DNA of 64,000 bases, from the NCBI GenBank assembly GCA_020063625.1, contig JAICDD010000001.1, positions 124,001-188,000 of the forward strand, read 5' to 3'. This document shows, piece by piece, positions 35,910 through 44,374 of the stretch. Below the pieces are notes generated by a model. It did no database searches and was not told where the DNA came from. It saw only the letters and a program-made list of their open reading frames with translations. The stretch comes from Fusobacteriales bacterium. GTDB lineage: Bacteria > Fusobacteriota > Fusobacteriia > Fusobacteriales > Fusobacteriaceae. Numbering within the stretch: the first letter of the stretch is position 1; each line of letters starts with the position of its first letter. The position numbers and the translations under genes were made by a program.

Positions 35910-36410
35910 ACCACTGGATTAACACAGGATATTATACAAGATTTTTTATCATGTATTTCACAAATAAATACTAGTTTCTTGTTACACAAAGAACACAGAG
36001 AAAAGCTCTAAGGACCACTAAGGAAGTTTGCCACGGATTACACGGATTTTTTTGAAACCACAAGATAAACATGTGATATCTTGGTCAAGAATTACACGAA
36101 TGAACTCTAATTTTTTATTACACAAAGAGCACGAAGAAAACCATTAAGAACCACTAAGAATTCTCTTTGTGGTTCTGTTTTTATTTCTTTGTGTTCTTCG
36201 TGTAACGCATTTACCAAGAAAATCTAATATCCTCCGAAAATGCACATTTTAATTCTTCTTACTCCTCACTTCTTATTTCTCTCTATAATCAGTGATAATC
36301 CGTGTTTTTCCGTGGCTATTTTTTAATTATTAATTTTTTCCTATCTTGTGTTTATCTGTGAATATCTAAGGTGTTTTTCGTAGAAAAATACCGAAAGCTG
36401 TGTACATGGT
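35886..36410. repeat. Mosaic repeat block 3 (between the phosphoesterase gene and lptD)
   Basis: The gap 35852-36538 holds the third block. The left end (35902-36022) parallels blocks 1 and 2: TTTTTGAAACCACTGGATTAAC, then the 44-bp unit at 35979-36022. GCCACGGATTACACGG, another GAAACCACAAGAT copy (36053) and an 88-bp palindrome follow, then inverse modules TAATCCGTGTTTTTCCGTGG (36297) and CTTGTGTTTATCTGTGAATA. The right edge TTTTTCGTAGAAAAATACCG is the inverse of block 1's CGATATTTTTCTGTGAAAAA (23752). No gene seen. Confidence 0.85.
36118..36205. repeat. 88-bp imperfect palindrome in block 3
   Basis: Starts TTACACAAAGAGCACGAAG, centre AAGAACCACTAAG ... CTCTTTGTGGTTCT, ends CTTTGTGTTCTTCGTGTAA. 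The counterpart of the 89-bp palindrome at 29662-29750. Confidence 0.78.
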
Positions 36411-36503
36411 TCCCATTCTTTTTTTATCACTAAAAATTTTTATTTTTCCAACTATGATTATATCATATTTTCTACTTATTAAAAATAAAAAAACTCTTAA
36501 AAT

Positions 36504-36531
36504 AAAAAAGAGAAGTAAAATATTACTCCTC
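36504..36531 (-). terminator. Terminator after the phosphoesterase gene
   Basis: GAGAAGTAA (36510-36518) / TTACTCCTC (36523-36531), a 9-bp stem with one G-T, followed on the minus strand by TTTTTTATTTT. Confidence 0.75.
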
Positions 36532-36538
36532 TAAAATA

Positions 36539-37219
36539 TTATGCTATTACCTTTCCTAATCTAAGCTCTTCTATGTGTTTTTCTGATAATCCTTTCTTTT
36601 TCATATCCTCACACATTTTATCTACATCATACTCTACATATTTTATTTCAAACTCTTTTTTTTCTGTATCAAAAACTATATAATTTGGAGTTGGTGTTCC
36701 TATTTTAGGCTTTCCTACACTTCCAGTATTTACTATGATTTTATCATCTATTTTTTTTATGTATGGAAAATGTGTATGTGCACACACAAGTACATCTTCT
36801 TCTAAATTTTTTGCTTCTTTTTCTAATAACTCGCTAGTTTCAAATAAATATTCAGCTATATCTCTACTACTGCCATGTACAATTTTTATTTTTATATTAT
36901 TTTTAGAAATAACTAAATTTTCAGGTAAATTTCTTATATATTCTCTATTTTCTTCTGTTAAATTTTTATAAGTCCATGTTTTAAAATCTTTTATACTTTC
37001 ATCAAAAAGTTTATTAATTATATCATAATCATGATTACCTTTTATTGAAATTATATTATTTTCTTTCATTAATTTAATTACTTCATTTGGCATAGAATGA
37101 TATCCAATTATATCTCCTGCAGAATATATTTCATTTATATTTTCTTTTTTTAAATTTTCTAATACACTTTTTAATGCATAATAGTTGCTATGAATATCTG
37201 ATATAAAAGCTATTTTCAT
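36539..37219 (-). CDS. Metallophosphoesterase (YfcE/MJ0936-like)
   Basis: 226 residues with the calcineurin-like metal motifs in order: S-D-I-H-S-N at 8-13, G-D-I-I-G-Y near 38, K-G-N-H-D-Y near 60, C-A-H-T-H-F near 146 and N-T-G-S-V-G near 162. Probably a cytoplasmic phosphodiesterase; substrate not deducible. Single gene with its own promoter and terminator. Confidence 0.9.
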   Translation of the reverse strand: MKIAFISDIHSNYYALKSVLENLKKENINEIYSAGDIIGYHSMPNEVIKLMKENNIISIKGNHDYDIINKLFDESIKDFKTWTYKNLTEENREYIRNLPENLVISKNNIKIKIVHGSSRDIAEYLFETSELLEKEAKNLEEDVLVCAHTHFPYIKKIDDKIIVNTGSVGKPKIGTPTPNYIVFDTEKKEFEIKYVEYDVDKMCEDMKKKGLSEKHIEELRLGKVIA

Positions 37220-37253
37220 AAAACACTCCTTATTTTTTATATGTTTTTTACTA

Positions 37254-37262
37254 ATTATATCA
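37254..37262 (-). promoter_or_regulatory. Extended -10 of the phosphoesterase promoter
   Basis: TGATATAAT on the minus strand; no clear -35 hexamer, as expected for extended -10 promoters. Confidence 0.55.
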
Positions 37263-37357
37263 TAAATTATATTTTATAAAAATATTTTAATAAAAATAAC
37301 AACTATTTCTAAAAAATATAGTATTATATTAATATTTATTATATAATTTAAGAAAAC

Positions 37358-38275
37358 TTGAAAGGAGTTAATCTTGACCAACAAAATGGATATAGTGAAG
37401 ATAACTATACAGAAAAAGCAAAATCCAATATAAAAAAATATATAAATGGTAAGTGTGATATACACTTTATTCCAGGAGGAACTCAAACAAATCTTATTGC
37501 AATTACTGCTTTTCTTAGACCTCATGAAGCTTGTATTGCTGCAAAAACTGGACATATCGTAGACCATGAAACAGGAGCATTAACTCCAACTCTTATAAAA
37601 CCTATATTAGACTATCACCATTTTGAACATATGGTAAAACCAAAGTTAGTGTATATATCAAATTCCACTGAAATTGGTACTGTTTATACAAAAAATGAAT
37701 TAAAAAATTTATATGAATTTTGTCAAAATAATAATCTTTATTTATATATTGATGGTGCTAGACTTGGAAATGCTATATTAGCTAGTGATGTAAATCTACA
37801 AGATATGTATAATTATAGCGATGCTTTTTTCATTGGTGGGACTAAAAATGGTGCCCTATTAGGAGAAGCTCTTATTATTAAAAATTTAGATATAAAAGAT
37901 GAGATAAGATATATTATAAAACAAAGAGGTGCTTTAATTGCTAAAGGACGTATAATGGGAATTCAATTTAATGAATTATTTAAAAATAATTTATATTTTG
38001 AATTAGCAAGCCATGCAAATAAAATGGCTAATATTTTAACAACAGAATTAAAAAAATTAGGTTGTAAATTTTTAGTGGATTCTCCTACAAATCAAATATT
38101 CCCAATAATCGATAATAAAATAATTGAAAATTTATTAAAAGAATTTGATTTTTATGTTTGGGAAAAATTTGATGAAAACAGTTCTGTTATTAGACTTGTT
38201 ACCTCTTGGGCTACTCCAGTAAAAGAAGTTTATAATTTTATAGAAGAGTATAAAAATAATATAAAAAAAAGATGA
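37358..38275 (+). CDS. Threonine aldolase / beta-eliminating lyase-like protein, N-terminus missing
   Basis: Up to 305 residues. Fold type I PLP enzyme: G-G-T-Q-T-N (cofactor phosphate region), G-H-I-V-D-H-E-T-G-A, Y-I-D-G-A-R-L-G-N-A (PLP aspartate) and I-G-G-T-K-N-G-A-L with the Schiff-base Lys. Family members normally start about 20-25 residues earlier with a F-K-N-D-Y-S-E-x-x-H-P block; here the frame opens at T-N-L/V-N-L-D-Q-Q-N-G-Y and runs into TAA at 37349. The only start is TTG 37358, with no ribosome-binding site. AAAGGAG at 37361 is spaced for a TTG in another frame. It may be an N-terminally deleted pseudogene or a frameshift casualty. Stop TGA lies in the terminator stem. Confidence 0.7.
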   Translation: MKGVNLDQQNGYSEDNYTEKAKSNIKKYINGKCDIHFIPGGTQTNLIAITAFLRPHEACIAAKTGHIVDHETGALTPTLIKPILDYHHFEHMVKPKLVYISNSTEIGTVYTKNELKNLYEFCQNNNLYLYIDGARLGNAILASDVNLQDMYNYSDAFFIGGTKNGALLGEALIIKNLDIKDEIRYIIKQRGALIAKGRIMGIQFNELFKNNLYFELASHANKMANILTTELKKLGCKFLVDSPTNQIFPIIDNKIIENLLKEFDFYVWEKFDENSSVIRLVTSWATPVKEVYNFIEEYKNNIKKR

Positions 38276-38295
38276 GAAAATTAATCTCATCTTTT
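38267..38295. terminator. Bidirectional terminator between aldolase-like gene and arsR
   Basis: AAAAGATGAGA / TCTCATCTTTT perfect 11-bp stem, with A tract left and T tract right, between converging genes. Confidence 0.88.
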
Positions 38296-38310
38296 GTTTT
38301 ATAAAATTAT

Positions 38311-38607
38311 TTAAAATTTTACATTCCAAGTTTCTTTTATTAACTCTTCCATTAATTCAAAACTTTTCTTTACTTTTTCTAAATTTTGTATAGAGTAATG
38401 TACTTTTAATCCTTCTTTTCTTGAATTCACTATTCTTGCATCTTTTAATATTTTTAAATGTTGAGATAAATTTGATTGAGAAAATTCAATATCATCATTT
38501 AAATCACATACGCATAATTCAGTATTTAAAAGCTTTTTTATTATTTTTATTCTTACAGGATGTGCTAGGGCTTTAAAAAATTTCACTTCTAATTCATTTA
38601 AATCCAT
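38311..38607 (-). CDS. ArsR/SmtB-family metal(loid)-type repressor
   Basis: 98 residues, one winged helix. F-K-A-L-A-H-P-V-R-I opens it and E-L-C-V-C-D-L places Cys32 and Cys34 exactly where ArsR-type arsenic/antimony or thiol-metal sensors carry their ligands; S-Q-S-N-L-S-Q-H-L-K is the recognition helix. It is divergent from the sulP gene with 168 bp between, so it probably controls sulP and itself. The inducer cannot be read; two thiols suggest a soft metal, a metalloid or redox/sulfide sensing. Confidence 0.9.
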   Translation of the reverse strand: MDLNELEVKFFKALAHPVRIKIIKKLLNTELCVCDLNDDIEFSQSNLSQHLKILKDARIVNSRKEGLKVHYSIQNLEKVKKSFELMEELIKETWNVKF

Positions 38608-38775
38608 AAAATCACCTTTTTCACTATATTATTATTTTCTAATATATTTTAACTTATTTTTACTAGTTTTGTCAATAAAAATAATTTCTATTGCTTTTTA
38701 AATTGCTTGGTGATATATTAAATATGTTTTGATACTAGTTATTAAATTTTTTATTATAAAAGGAGATGAATTAAT

Positions 38776-40440
38776 ATGTCTAAAGTTTTTTATCCTAAAA
38801 CTTTAAAAGTCTTAAAAGAAGGATATGATTTTAATTCTCTTACAAAAGACTTAATTGCTGGAATAATTGTAGGAATTGTAGCTTTACCATTATCTATTGC
38901 TTTAGCTATTGCTTCTGGTGTAAAACCAGAACAAGGACTTTATACTGCTATAATTGCAGGATTTATAATTGCATTTTTAGGTGGTAGTAGAGTACAAATA
39001 GGTGGTCCAACCGGAGCTTTTGTTGTTATTGTTTATAGTATTGTACAAAAATTTGGTTATGATGGACTTGCTACTGCATCAGTATTAGCAGGAATAATCT
39101 TAGTACTATTTGGAGCGTTTCGTTTAGGAAGTTTTATTAAATTTATTCCTTATCCTGTAACTGTAGGATTTACTTCAGGAATTGCCCTACTTATTTTCAC
39201 ATCACAAATTAAAGATTTTTTAGGATTACACGAAAAGGCTCCTGCTGAATTTTTAGAAAAAATTCCATATTTTATAGAAAATACTTCAAACATTAATTTT
39301 TACTCTATATTTATTGGATTAATAACTATAATAATAGTATTATTTTGGTCAAAAAAATTTAAAAAAATTCCTGGTTCTTTAATTGCTATTATTGTTACAA
39401 CTATATTAGTAAATTTATTTAAATTACCTGTTGATACTATTGGTAGTGTATTTGGAGATGTCCCTAATTCATTTCCTCCTTTACATTTTCCACACATAAA
39501 CTTTTTAACCGTTAAAGAACTACTTCCTTCGGCTTTTACAATTGCAATGTTAGCTGGTATCGAATCTTTATTGTCTGCTGTTGTTGCTGATGGAATGATT
39601 GGTACAAAACATAATTCTAATACAGAGTTAATAGCTCAAGGTATAGCAAATATTTTTTCACCTATTTTTGGTGGAATCCCTGCCACAGGAGCTATTGCAA
39701 GAACCGCTACAAACATAAAAAATGGTGGTCGTACTCCATTTGCAGGTATGTTTCATTCTATTACTTTATTAATGATAATGCTATTTTTAGGAAAATTAGC
39801 TAAGATGATTCCTATGGCTACATTATCTGGTATTTTAATGATAGTAGCTTATAATATGAGCGAAATTCAACATTTTATAAAATTAAGAAAAGCTCCAAAA
39901 TCAGATTTCTTTATACTTTTAATTACATTTTTACTTACAGTTTTAGCTGACCTTACAGTAGCTATTCAATTTGGAATAGTTTTATCTGCTTTATTATTTA
40001 TGAAAAGAATGAGTGAAGTAACTGAAGCAGATTTTTTAAAAAAAGAATATTATGATACAGATGAAGAATTTATCGCTAGTGGAATATTAGAAAATAATAC
40101 TCCTATTCCAAAAGAAATAGAAATATTTGAAATAAATGGTCCATTTTTCTTTGGTGCTGCATCAATATTTAGAGATAATTTGGGAAATATTGAAACTTTA
40201 CCAAAATTTTTAATCTTAAGAATGAGAAATGTCTCTGTTATTGACGCTACTGGTCTTTCAGCTTTAGAAACTATTATTAAATCTTGTAAAAAAAATAATA
40301 TCCAATTAATAATATCTGGTATTAACAAACAACCTTTAAATGCCATACAAAAAATTGGACTAAATAAAGAAATTGGAGATCAATTTATATGTAAAAACAT
40401 TAATGACGCCATAACAATTGCTAAAAAACATTTAAAATAG
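38776..40440 (+). CDS. SulP-family anion transporter with STAS domain
   Basis: 554 residues. Membrane domain with D-L-I-A-G-I-I-V-G-I-V-A-L-P-L-S-I-A near residue 25 and G-G-P-T-G-A-F near 76, both SLC26/SulP signatures, followed by a C-terminal STAS domain (about 440-550, I-F-E-I-N-G-P-F-F-F-G-A and S-V-I-D-A-T-G-L-S-A-L-E). Imports sulfate, bicarbonate or another anion. RBS AAAAGGAG. The divergent ArsR-type repressor suggests metal- or sulfur-linked control. Confidence 0.92.
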   Translation: MSKVFYPKTLKVLKEGYDFNSLTKDLIAGIIVGIVALPLSIALAIASGVKPEQGLYTAIIAGFIIAFLGGSRVQIGGPTGAFVVIVYSIVQKFGYDGLATASVLAGIILVLFGAFRLGSFIKFIPYPVTVGFTSGIALLIFTSQIKDFLGLHEKAPAEFLEKIPYFIENTSNINFYSIFIGLITIIIVLFWSKKFKKIPGSLIAIIVTTILVNLFKLPVDTIGSVFGDVPNSFPPLHFPHINFLTVKELLPSAFTIAMLAGIESLLSAVVADGMIGTKHNSNTELIAQGIANIFSPIFGGIPATGAIARTATNIKNGGRTPFAGMFHSITLLMIMLFLGKLAKMIPMATLSGILMIVAYNMSEIQHFIKLRKAPKSDFFILLITFLLTVLADLTVAIQFGIVLSALLFMKRMSEVTEADFLKKEYYDTDEEFIASGILENNTPIPKEIEIFEINGPFFFGAASIFRDNLGNIETLPKFLILRMRNVSVIDATGLSALETIIKSCKKNNIQLIISGINKQPLNAIQKIGLNKEIGDQFICKNINDAITIAKKHLK

Positions 40441-40478
40441 TAAAACTTAGGACTAAAAAGCTAATTTTTATTAAATTA

Positions 40479-40512
40479 AAACGAGTTCTTCAAAAATTAA
40501 GAACTCGTTTTT
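40479..40512. terminator. Bidirectional terminator, ACGAGTTCTT stem
   Basis: AAACGAGTTCTT (40479-40490) / AAGAACTCGTTT (40499-40510), perfect, between converging sulP and esterase genes. Same stem as 1231-1262. Confidence 0.88.
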
Positions 40513-40522
40513 TAATTTATTT

Positions 40523-41338
40523 TTATAAAAAAAATAAATACTCTATCACTTTAGGAAATCTTTTAGCCCAATATAATTCATTATGTTTTGCTCCCTCATC
40601 TAAATAAAATTTTACATCAAAACTTTTTTCTTTTAATATTTCATACACTTTTTTATTCCCGTTTATATATATTTCATTAAAATTATCTACTCTATTATCA
40701 CTTGTTTCTTCTGTCCCTACATCTAAATATATTTTCATATTATTTTCTTTTTTTATATTTTTAACAAATTTTATCATATCTTCTTCTGCAAACCAAATTG
40801 CATTAGAAAGTCCTCCTATTTTTGAAAAAATATTTTGATATTTTAGTCCAATATATATAGATATAAATCCTCCCATAGAACTACCAATAATTGCAGTATT
40901 TTCTCTATCTGATAAAGTTTTATATTTCTTATCTATATAAGGTTTTAAATCATTTACAATAAAATCAGCATAATTATCACCTTTTCCTCCAAGGTCATAA
41001 CCATCATTATATTTGTCTGTTATTTTATAAAGTTCATTATTTACAAATGGTGAATACTCTGTTACTCTTTCTGCTCCATCTCTTTCAGAAGTATTATCAA
41101 TACCTACTACTATAAATCCTTTTTCTGTTTTTTCAAATATATCATCTAATGTTTTATCTACATCCCACTCCATTCCATAAGCTGATATTCCTATATTATA
41201 AATATTTTGTGCATCATGCATGTAAATAACAGGATATTTTTTATCATCTTTTTCATAATCATTTGGTAAATAAATTCTTATTTTTCTGTTTTTTTCTAAC
41301 TGTTTAATATAAATCTCCTCTGTAATTATTTTTCCCAT
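40523..41338 (-). CDS. Alpha/beta-hydrolase esterase (Fes/esterase D-like)
   Basis: About 271 residues. Strand-turn nucleophile motif G-S-S-M-G-G (Ser near 155), Asp in Y-L-D-V-G-T-E-E and a late His in A-K-H-N-E-L-Y-W give a plausible triad; Y-P-V-I-Y-M-H-D-A-Q-N is typical of the PF00756 esterase group. No signal peptide, so cytoplasmic. ATG 41338 is preferred over the in-frame ATG 41347 because AAGGAG sits 9 nt before the former and touches the latter. Substrate unknown; relatives cleave acyl or siderophore esters. Confidence 0.85.
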   Translation of the reverse strand: MGKIITEEIYIKQLEKNRKIRIYLPNDYEKDDKKYPVIYMHDAQNIYNIGISAYGMEWDVDKTLDDIFEKTEKGFIVVGIDNTSERDGAERVTEYSPFVNNELYKITDKYNDGYDLGGKGDNYADFIVNDLKPYIDKKYKTLSDRENTAIIGSSMGGFISIYIGLKYQNIFSKIGGLSNAIWFAEEDMIKFVKNIKKENNMKIYLDVGTEETSDNRVDNFNEIYINGNKKVYEILKEKSFDVKFYLDEGAKHNELYWAKRFPKVIEYLFFL

Positions 41339-41411
41339 TTTTACCATCTCCTTAATAATTTTTTCTGCAAACTCTATTTTAATATATCATTTTTTTTATT
41401 ACTTTTCTATA

Positions 41412-41446
41412 AAAATAAAAAATCAAGTGCTTCTTTACACTTGATT
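41412..41446 (-). terminator. Terminator after tRNA-Leu
   Basis: AATCAAGTG (41421-41429) / CACTTGATT (41438-41446), followed on the minus strand by TTTTTATTTT. Confidence 0.85.
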
Positions 41447-41449
41447 TTT

Positions 41450-41535
41450 TGGTGCAAGGAAAGGGACTCGAACCCTCACTGGCTATGCCAACTACCCCCT
41501 CAAAGTAGCGTGTCTACCAATTCCACCATCCTTGC
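41450..41535 (-). tRNA. tRNA-Leu (anticodon GAG), CCA encoded
   Basis: 86 nt on the minus strand: acceptor GCAAGGA / TCCTTGC plus A73 and CCA, anticodon stem CTACT / GGTAG around loop TTGAGGG (anticodon GAG, reads CUU/CUC), a long variable arm as in class II tRNAs, and T-loop GGTTCGAGTCC. Confidence 0.95.
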
Positions 41536-41615
41536 ATATTTTTTTTTGCACAAAATTTTATCATAATTTTTATAAAATTTCAAGAATTTTAAATTTTTAT
41601 AAAATTTAAAGAGTT

Positions 41616-41873
41616 TTATAAATACTTTGTAATATCTATTTTTTCTTTTGTAATAATTTCTTTTATACTATCTGTATGAATTTTTATATAATTATCTTTT
41701 ACTTTAAAATAATATCCATCAAACCATGAAAATAATTTCAAAAAAAAGAATTTAAAATTTTTTTCTAGTTTTACTAAGTCAACTTCTTCTAAATCTAAAT
41801 AATTTTTTTCTAATTTTACTTTTTTTATAAATTTTTCTTCATAATCTATACTAAATATTCCAATAAATATCAT
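41616..41873 (-). CDS. Small hypothetical protein, Lys/Phe-rich
   Basis: About 85 residues from ATG 41873 (GAGGTG about 6 nt upstream); a GTG nine bases further out overlaps that site. No signal peptide or known motif. The sequence has I-F-I-G-I-F-S-I-D-Y at the start, a charged middle and K-I-H-T-D-S-I-K-E-I near the end. Stands alone between the tRNA and the ABC operon. Coding status rests on the good ribosome-binding site. Confidence 0.55.
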   Translation of the reverse strand: MIFIGIFSIDYEEKFIKKVKLEKNYLDLEEVDLVKLEKNFKFFFLKLFSWFDGYYFKVKDNYIKIHTDSIKEIITKEKIDITKYL

Positions 41874-41958
41874 TTTTATCACCTCGAAGTATTATAACAA
41901 TTTTTATGTTATTCATCAATAAAATCAATTCTTTATTTTTTTTATAAAGAAAAATAAC

Positions 41959-41987
41959 TTGAAATCTTAAATTAAATATGAAATAAT
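41959..41987 (+). promoter_or_regulatory. Candidate promoter of the amino-acid ABC operon
   Basis: TTGAAA (41959-41964), 17 nt, AATAAT (41982-41987), 39 nt before the first start codon. Confidence 0.5.
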
Positions 41988-42025
41988 ATATTAGTGATAT
42001 TAAACTTAAAATAGGGGGAATTTTT

Positions 42026-42859
42026 ATGAAAAAAATTAAATCTTTGATAGTATTGTTACTATTATCATTATTTGTAATTTCTTGTAATAAAAAAAATGCA
42101 AGTAATTCAACAACTGTTACAAAAGAACCACCATTAAAAGTAGGAATGGAATTAAAATGGCCACCTTTTGAAACTATTACAGAAGATGGAAAAGCAACTG
42201 GTATTAGTGTTGACTTGGCTTATGAATTAGGAAAATATTTAAATAGAGATATAGAAATTGTTGATACTTCTTTTGGTTCTTTAATTCCTGCACTTGAAAC
42301 TGGAAAAATTGATATAATTATAGCATCTATGTCTATTACAAAAGAAAGAGCTGAAAAAATAAATTTTTCAAAACCATATTTTTATTTTTCATTAGTTACT
42401 CTTTTAAATAAAAATAGTAATATAAAAGATAAAAAAAAACTATTTTCAAGAGAAGGTGTCAGATTTGTAGGTCCAAAAAGTTTTGTATCTTTAAAAATAC
42501 CAAAAGAAAAAGCTAATAAACCAAAATTATTAGAATTTGATGATAAATCAAGTGCTGTTCTTGAAGTAGTTCAAGGAAAAGCAGATGCATTTATTATTGA
42601 TGCTATAGCTGCATCTGAATTTAATAATAAATATCCAGAACAAACTGAAATATTATGGGATCCTGTTCAACAAGCTAAAATTGGAATGGGTCTTAGAAAA
42701 AGTGATACTGAATTACTTAAAAAAGTTAATACTTTTATTGATGGATTAGAAAAAAATGGTGTTTATAAAAGATTAGCTGAAAAATATAATAGTACTATTG
42801 CAAAAAGTTTACCTGGACAAACACTTGATTTTTATACTAAACCTATAGGAGATGAGTAA
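42026..42859 (+). CDS. Amino-acid ABC transporter substrate-binding lipoprotein
   Basis: 277 residues. Lipobox V-I-S-C at Cys20, then a family 3 solute-binding protein: L-K-V-G-M-E-L-K-W-P-P-F-E, G-I-S-V-D-L-A-Y-E-L-G-K-Y-L, I-I-A-S-M-S-I-T-K-E-R, and G-M-G-L-R-K-S-D-T-E-L. Ligand is probably a polar amino acid. The stop overlaps the permease start by one base. Confidence 0.93.
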   Translation: MKKIKSLIVLLLLSLFVISCNKKNASNSTTVTKEPPLKVGMELKWPPFETITEDGKATGISVDLAYELGKYLNRDIEIVDTSFGSLIPALETGKIDIIIASMSITKERAEKINFSKPYFYFSLVTLLNKNSNIKDKKKLFSREGVRFVGPKSFVSLKIPKEKANKPKLLEFDDKSSAVLEVVQGKADAFIIDAIAASEFNNKYPEQTEILWDPVQQAKIGMGLRKSDTELLKKVNTFIDGLEKNGVYKRLAEKYNSTIAKSLPGQTLDFYTKPIGDE

Positions 42860-43620
42860 TGAATTTTAATAAAAAATTTCTAAAAGGCTTTAATTTCTTT
42901 TTAGCCTTTTTAGTTTTTACATACTTTGTATATTTCATAATAAAAAGAATACCTTCTAGTAATTTTAGTTTTTCATTTTTAGCACCATATAAAACCTTAA
43001 TTATACAAGGATGGATAAATAGTATCTTTATTAGTGTAATAGCGCTTTTTTGTAGTTTAATAATTGGGTTTGTTATTTATATAATGACAATAAATAACAT
43101 CCCTTTTTTACACTATTTTATAAAATATTTAGCTGTTATTTTTAATGAAATTATTTTTGGTTCTCCACTTCTTGTATTTGTATTAATAACTTATTATTTT
43201 ATTGGAACTGCATTTAACTATGAAAACAGAATGGTTCTTGGTACTGCAGCTCTTAGTTTTTATATGGCTCCTTATATGACAAATTTATTTAAAGGTGCTA
43301 TTGAATCAATAGACCAAAACCAACATATGGCTGCAAAATTATTTGGGTTTACTACTATACAAAAATATCGATATATAATTTTACCGCAAATAATAAAAAT
43401 CATTATGCCACCTCTAGCTGGAAACTTAACTTTTACAATAAAAGGTAGTTCTATCCTTTATATGATTGGATATAAAGAACTTTTTTATTCAATTTCAACA
43501 GCACAATCACGTACTTATGCATTTACAGAAGGATATATTCTAATGATGATTTCATATTTGCTAATAACAATTCCGCTTATTAGAATTACGAACTATCTTG
43601 AAAGAAGGTATGCAAAATGA
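42859..43620 (+). CDS. Amino-acid ABC transporter permease
   Basis: 253 residues, His/Glu/Gln/Arg/opine-type permease with W-I-N-S-I-F-I-S at the start of the core and the EAA-like loop A-K-L-F-G-F-T-T-I-Q-K-Y-R-Y-I-I-L-P-Q near 175. Single permease gene, so a homodimer is likely. ATGA overlap with the ATPase gene. Confidence 0.93.
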   Translation: MNFNKKFLKGFNFFLAFLVFTYFVYFIIKRIPSSNFSFSFLAPYKTLIIQGWINSIFISVIALFCSLIIGFVIYIMTINNIPFLHYFIKYLAVIFNEIIFGSPLLVFVLITYYFIGTAFNYENRMVLGTAALSFYMAPYMTNLFKGAIESIDQNQHMAAKLFGFTTIQKYRYIILPQIIKIIMPPLAGNLTFTIKGSSILYMIGYKELFYSISTAQSRTYAFTEGYILMMISYLLITIPLIRITNYLERRYAK

Positions 43621-44345
43621 ACTTAACTATTAGTAATTTAAAAAAAGATTATGATAAAGCTGTCTTAAAAGGAATAGATCTTAATTTAGAAAATAAAAAT
43701 GTTATTGGTGTTATTGGTCCAAGTGGAGGTGGAAAATCAACTTTTCTAAGACTTATTGCTGGATTAGAAGAGCCAACTAGTGGTAGTATTATTGTAAATG
43801 GACTAGAAATAACAAAAGAAAAAATAAAAGATTATCATAAAAAAATAGGATTTGTTTTTCAAAGTCATAGTTTATTTCCTCATTTAACTATATTAAGAAA
43901 TATAACTTTAATTTTAGAAAAAATACATCACATTAATAAAAAAGAAGCAGAAGAAAAAACTATTTATTTATTAGAAAAATTTGGGCTTATAGAACATATG
44001 CATAAATTACCAGAACAACTAAGTGGCGGTCAATCTCAAAGAGCTTCTATTGTACGTTCTCTTGCTATTAATCCTGACATACTATTTTTTGACGAACCTA
44101 CAAGCTCTTTAGATCCAATTCTTACATATGAAGTATTAGAAACTATCTTAAAATTAAAAGATGAAAAAAAAGATTTTATAATAGTTACACATGAAATAGG
44201 GTTTGCTAGAGATGTTGCTGATTATATTCTTTTTATTGATGAAGGCAAAATTATTGAGCATGGTCCACCATCTATATTATCAGAACCCAAAAGTGAAAAT
44301 CTAAAAATATTTTTATCTAAAGTTTTAAGTTGGAATAAAAATTAA
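43617..44345 (+). CDS. Amino-acid ABC transporter ATPase
   Basis: 242 residues. Walker A G-P-S-G-G-G-K-S-T, Q-loop V-F-Q-S-H-S-L-F-P-H, signature L-S-G-G-Q-S-Q-R, Walker B I-L-F-F-D-E-P-T-S-S-L-D-P, switch T-H-E-I-G-F-A. GlnQ/HisP class. Completes the three-gene importer. Confidence 0.95.
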   Translation: MNLTISNLKKDYDKAVLKGIDLNLENKNVIGVIGPSGGGKSTFLRLIAGLEEPTSGSIIVNGLEITKEKIKDYHKKIGFVFQSHSLFPHLTILRNITLILEKIHHINKKEAEEKTIYLLEKFGLIEHMHKLPEQLSGGQSQRASIVRSLAINPDILFFDEPTSSLDPILTYEVLETILKLKDEKKDFIIVTHEIGFARDVADYILFIDEGKIIEHGPPSILSEPKSENLKIFLSKVLSWNKN

Positions 44346-44374
44346 GAACTTTTTTAATTAATTTTACTTTATTA

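Noticed and set aside
35849-35989. Longer LptD N-terminus (46 extra residues)
   Set aside because: The extension is Cys-rich repeat-block sequence; a proper signal peptide starts at 35851.
37274-37567. 97-codon minus-strand frame over the start of the aldolase-like gene
   Set aside because: Antisense shadow of a region with strong PLP-enzyme motifs on the plus strand.
38701-38764. sulP promoter TTGATA-17-TATTAT
   Set aside because: It would place the transcript start within or after the AAAAGGAG ribosome-binding site, so it cannot serve the gene.
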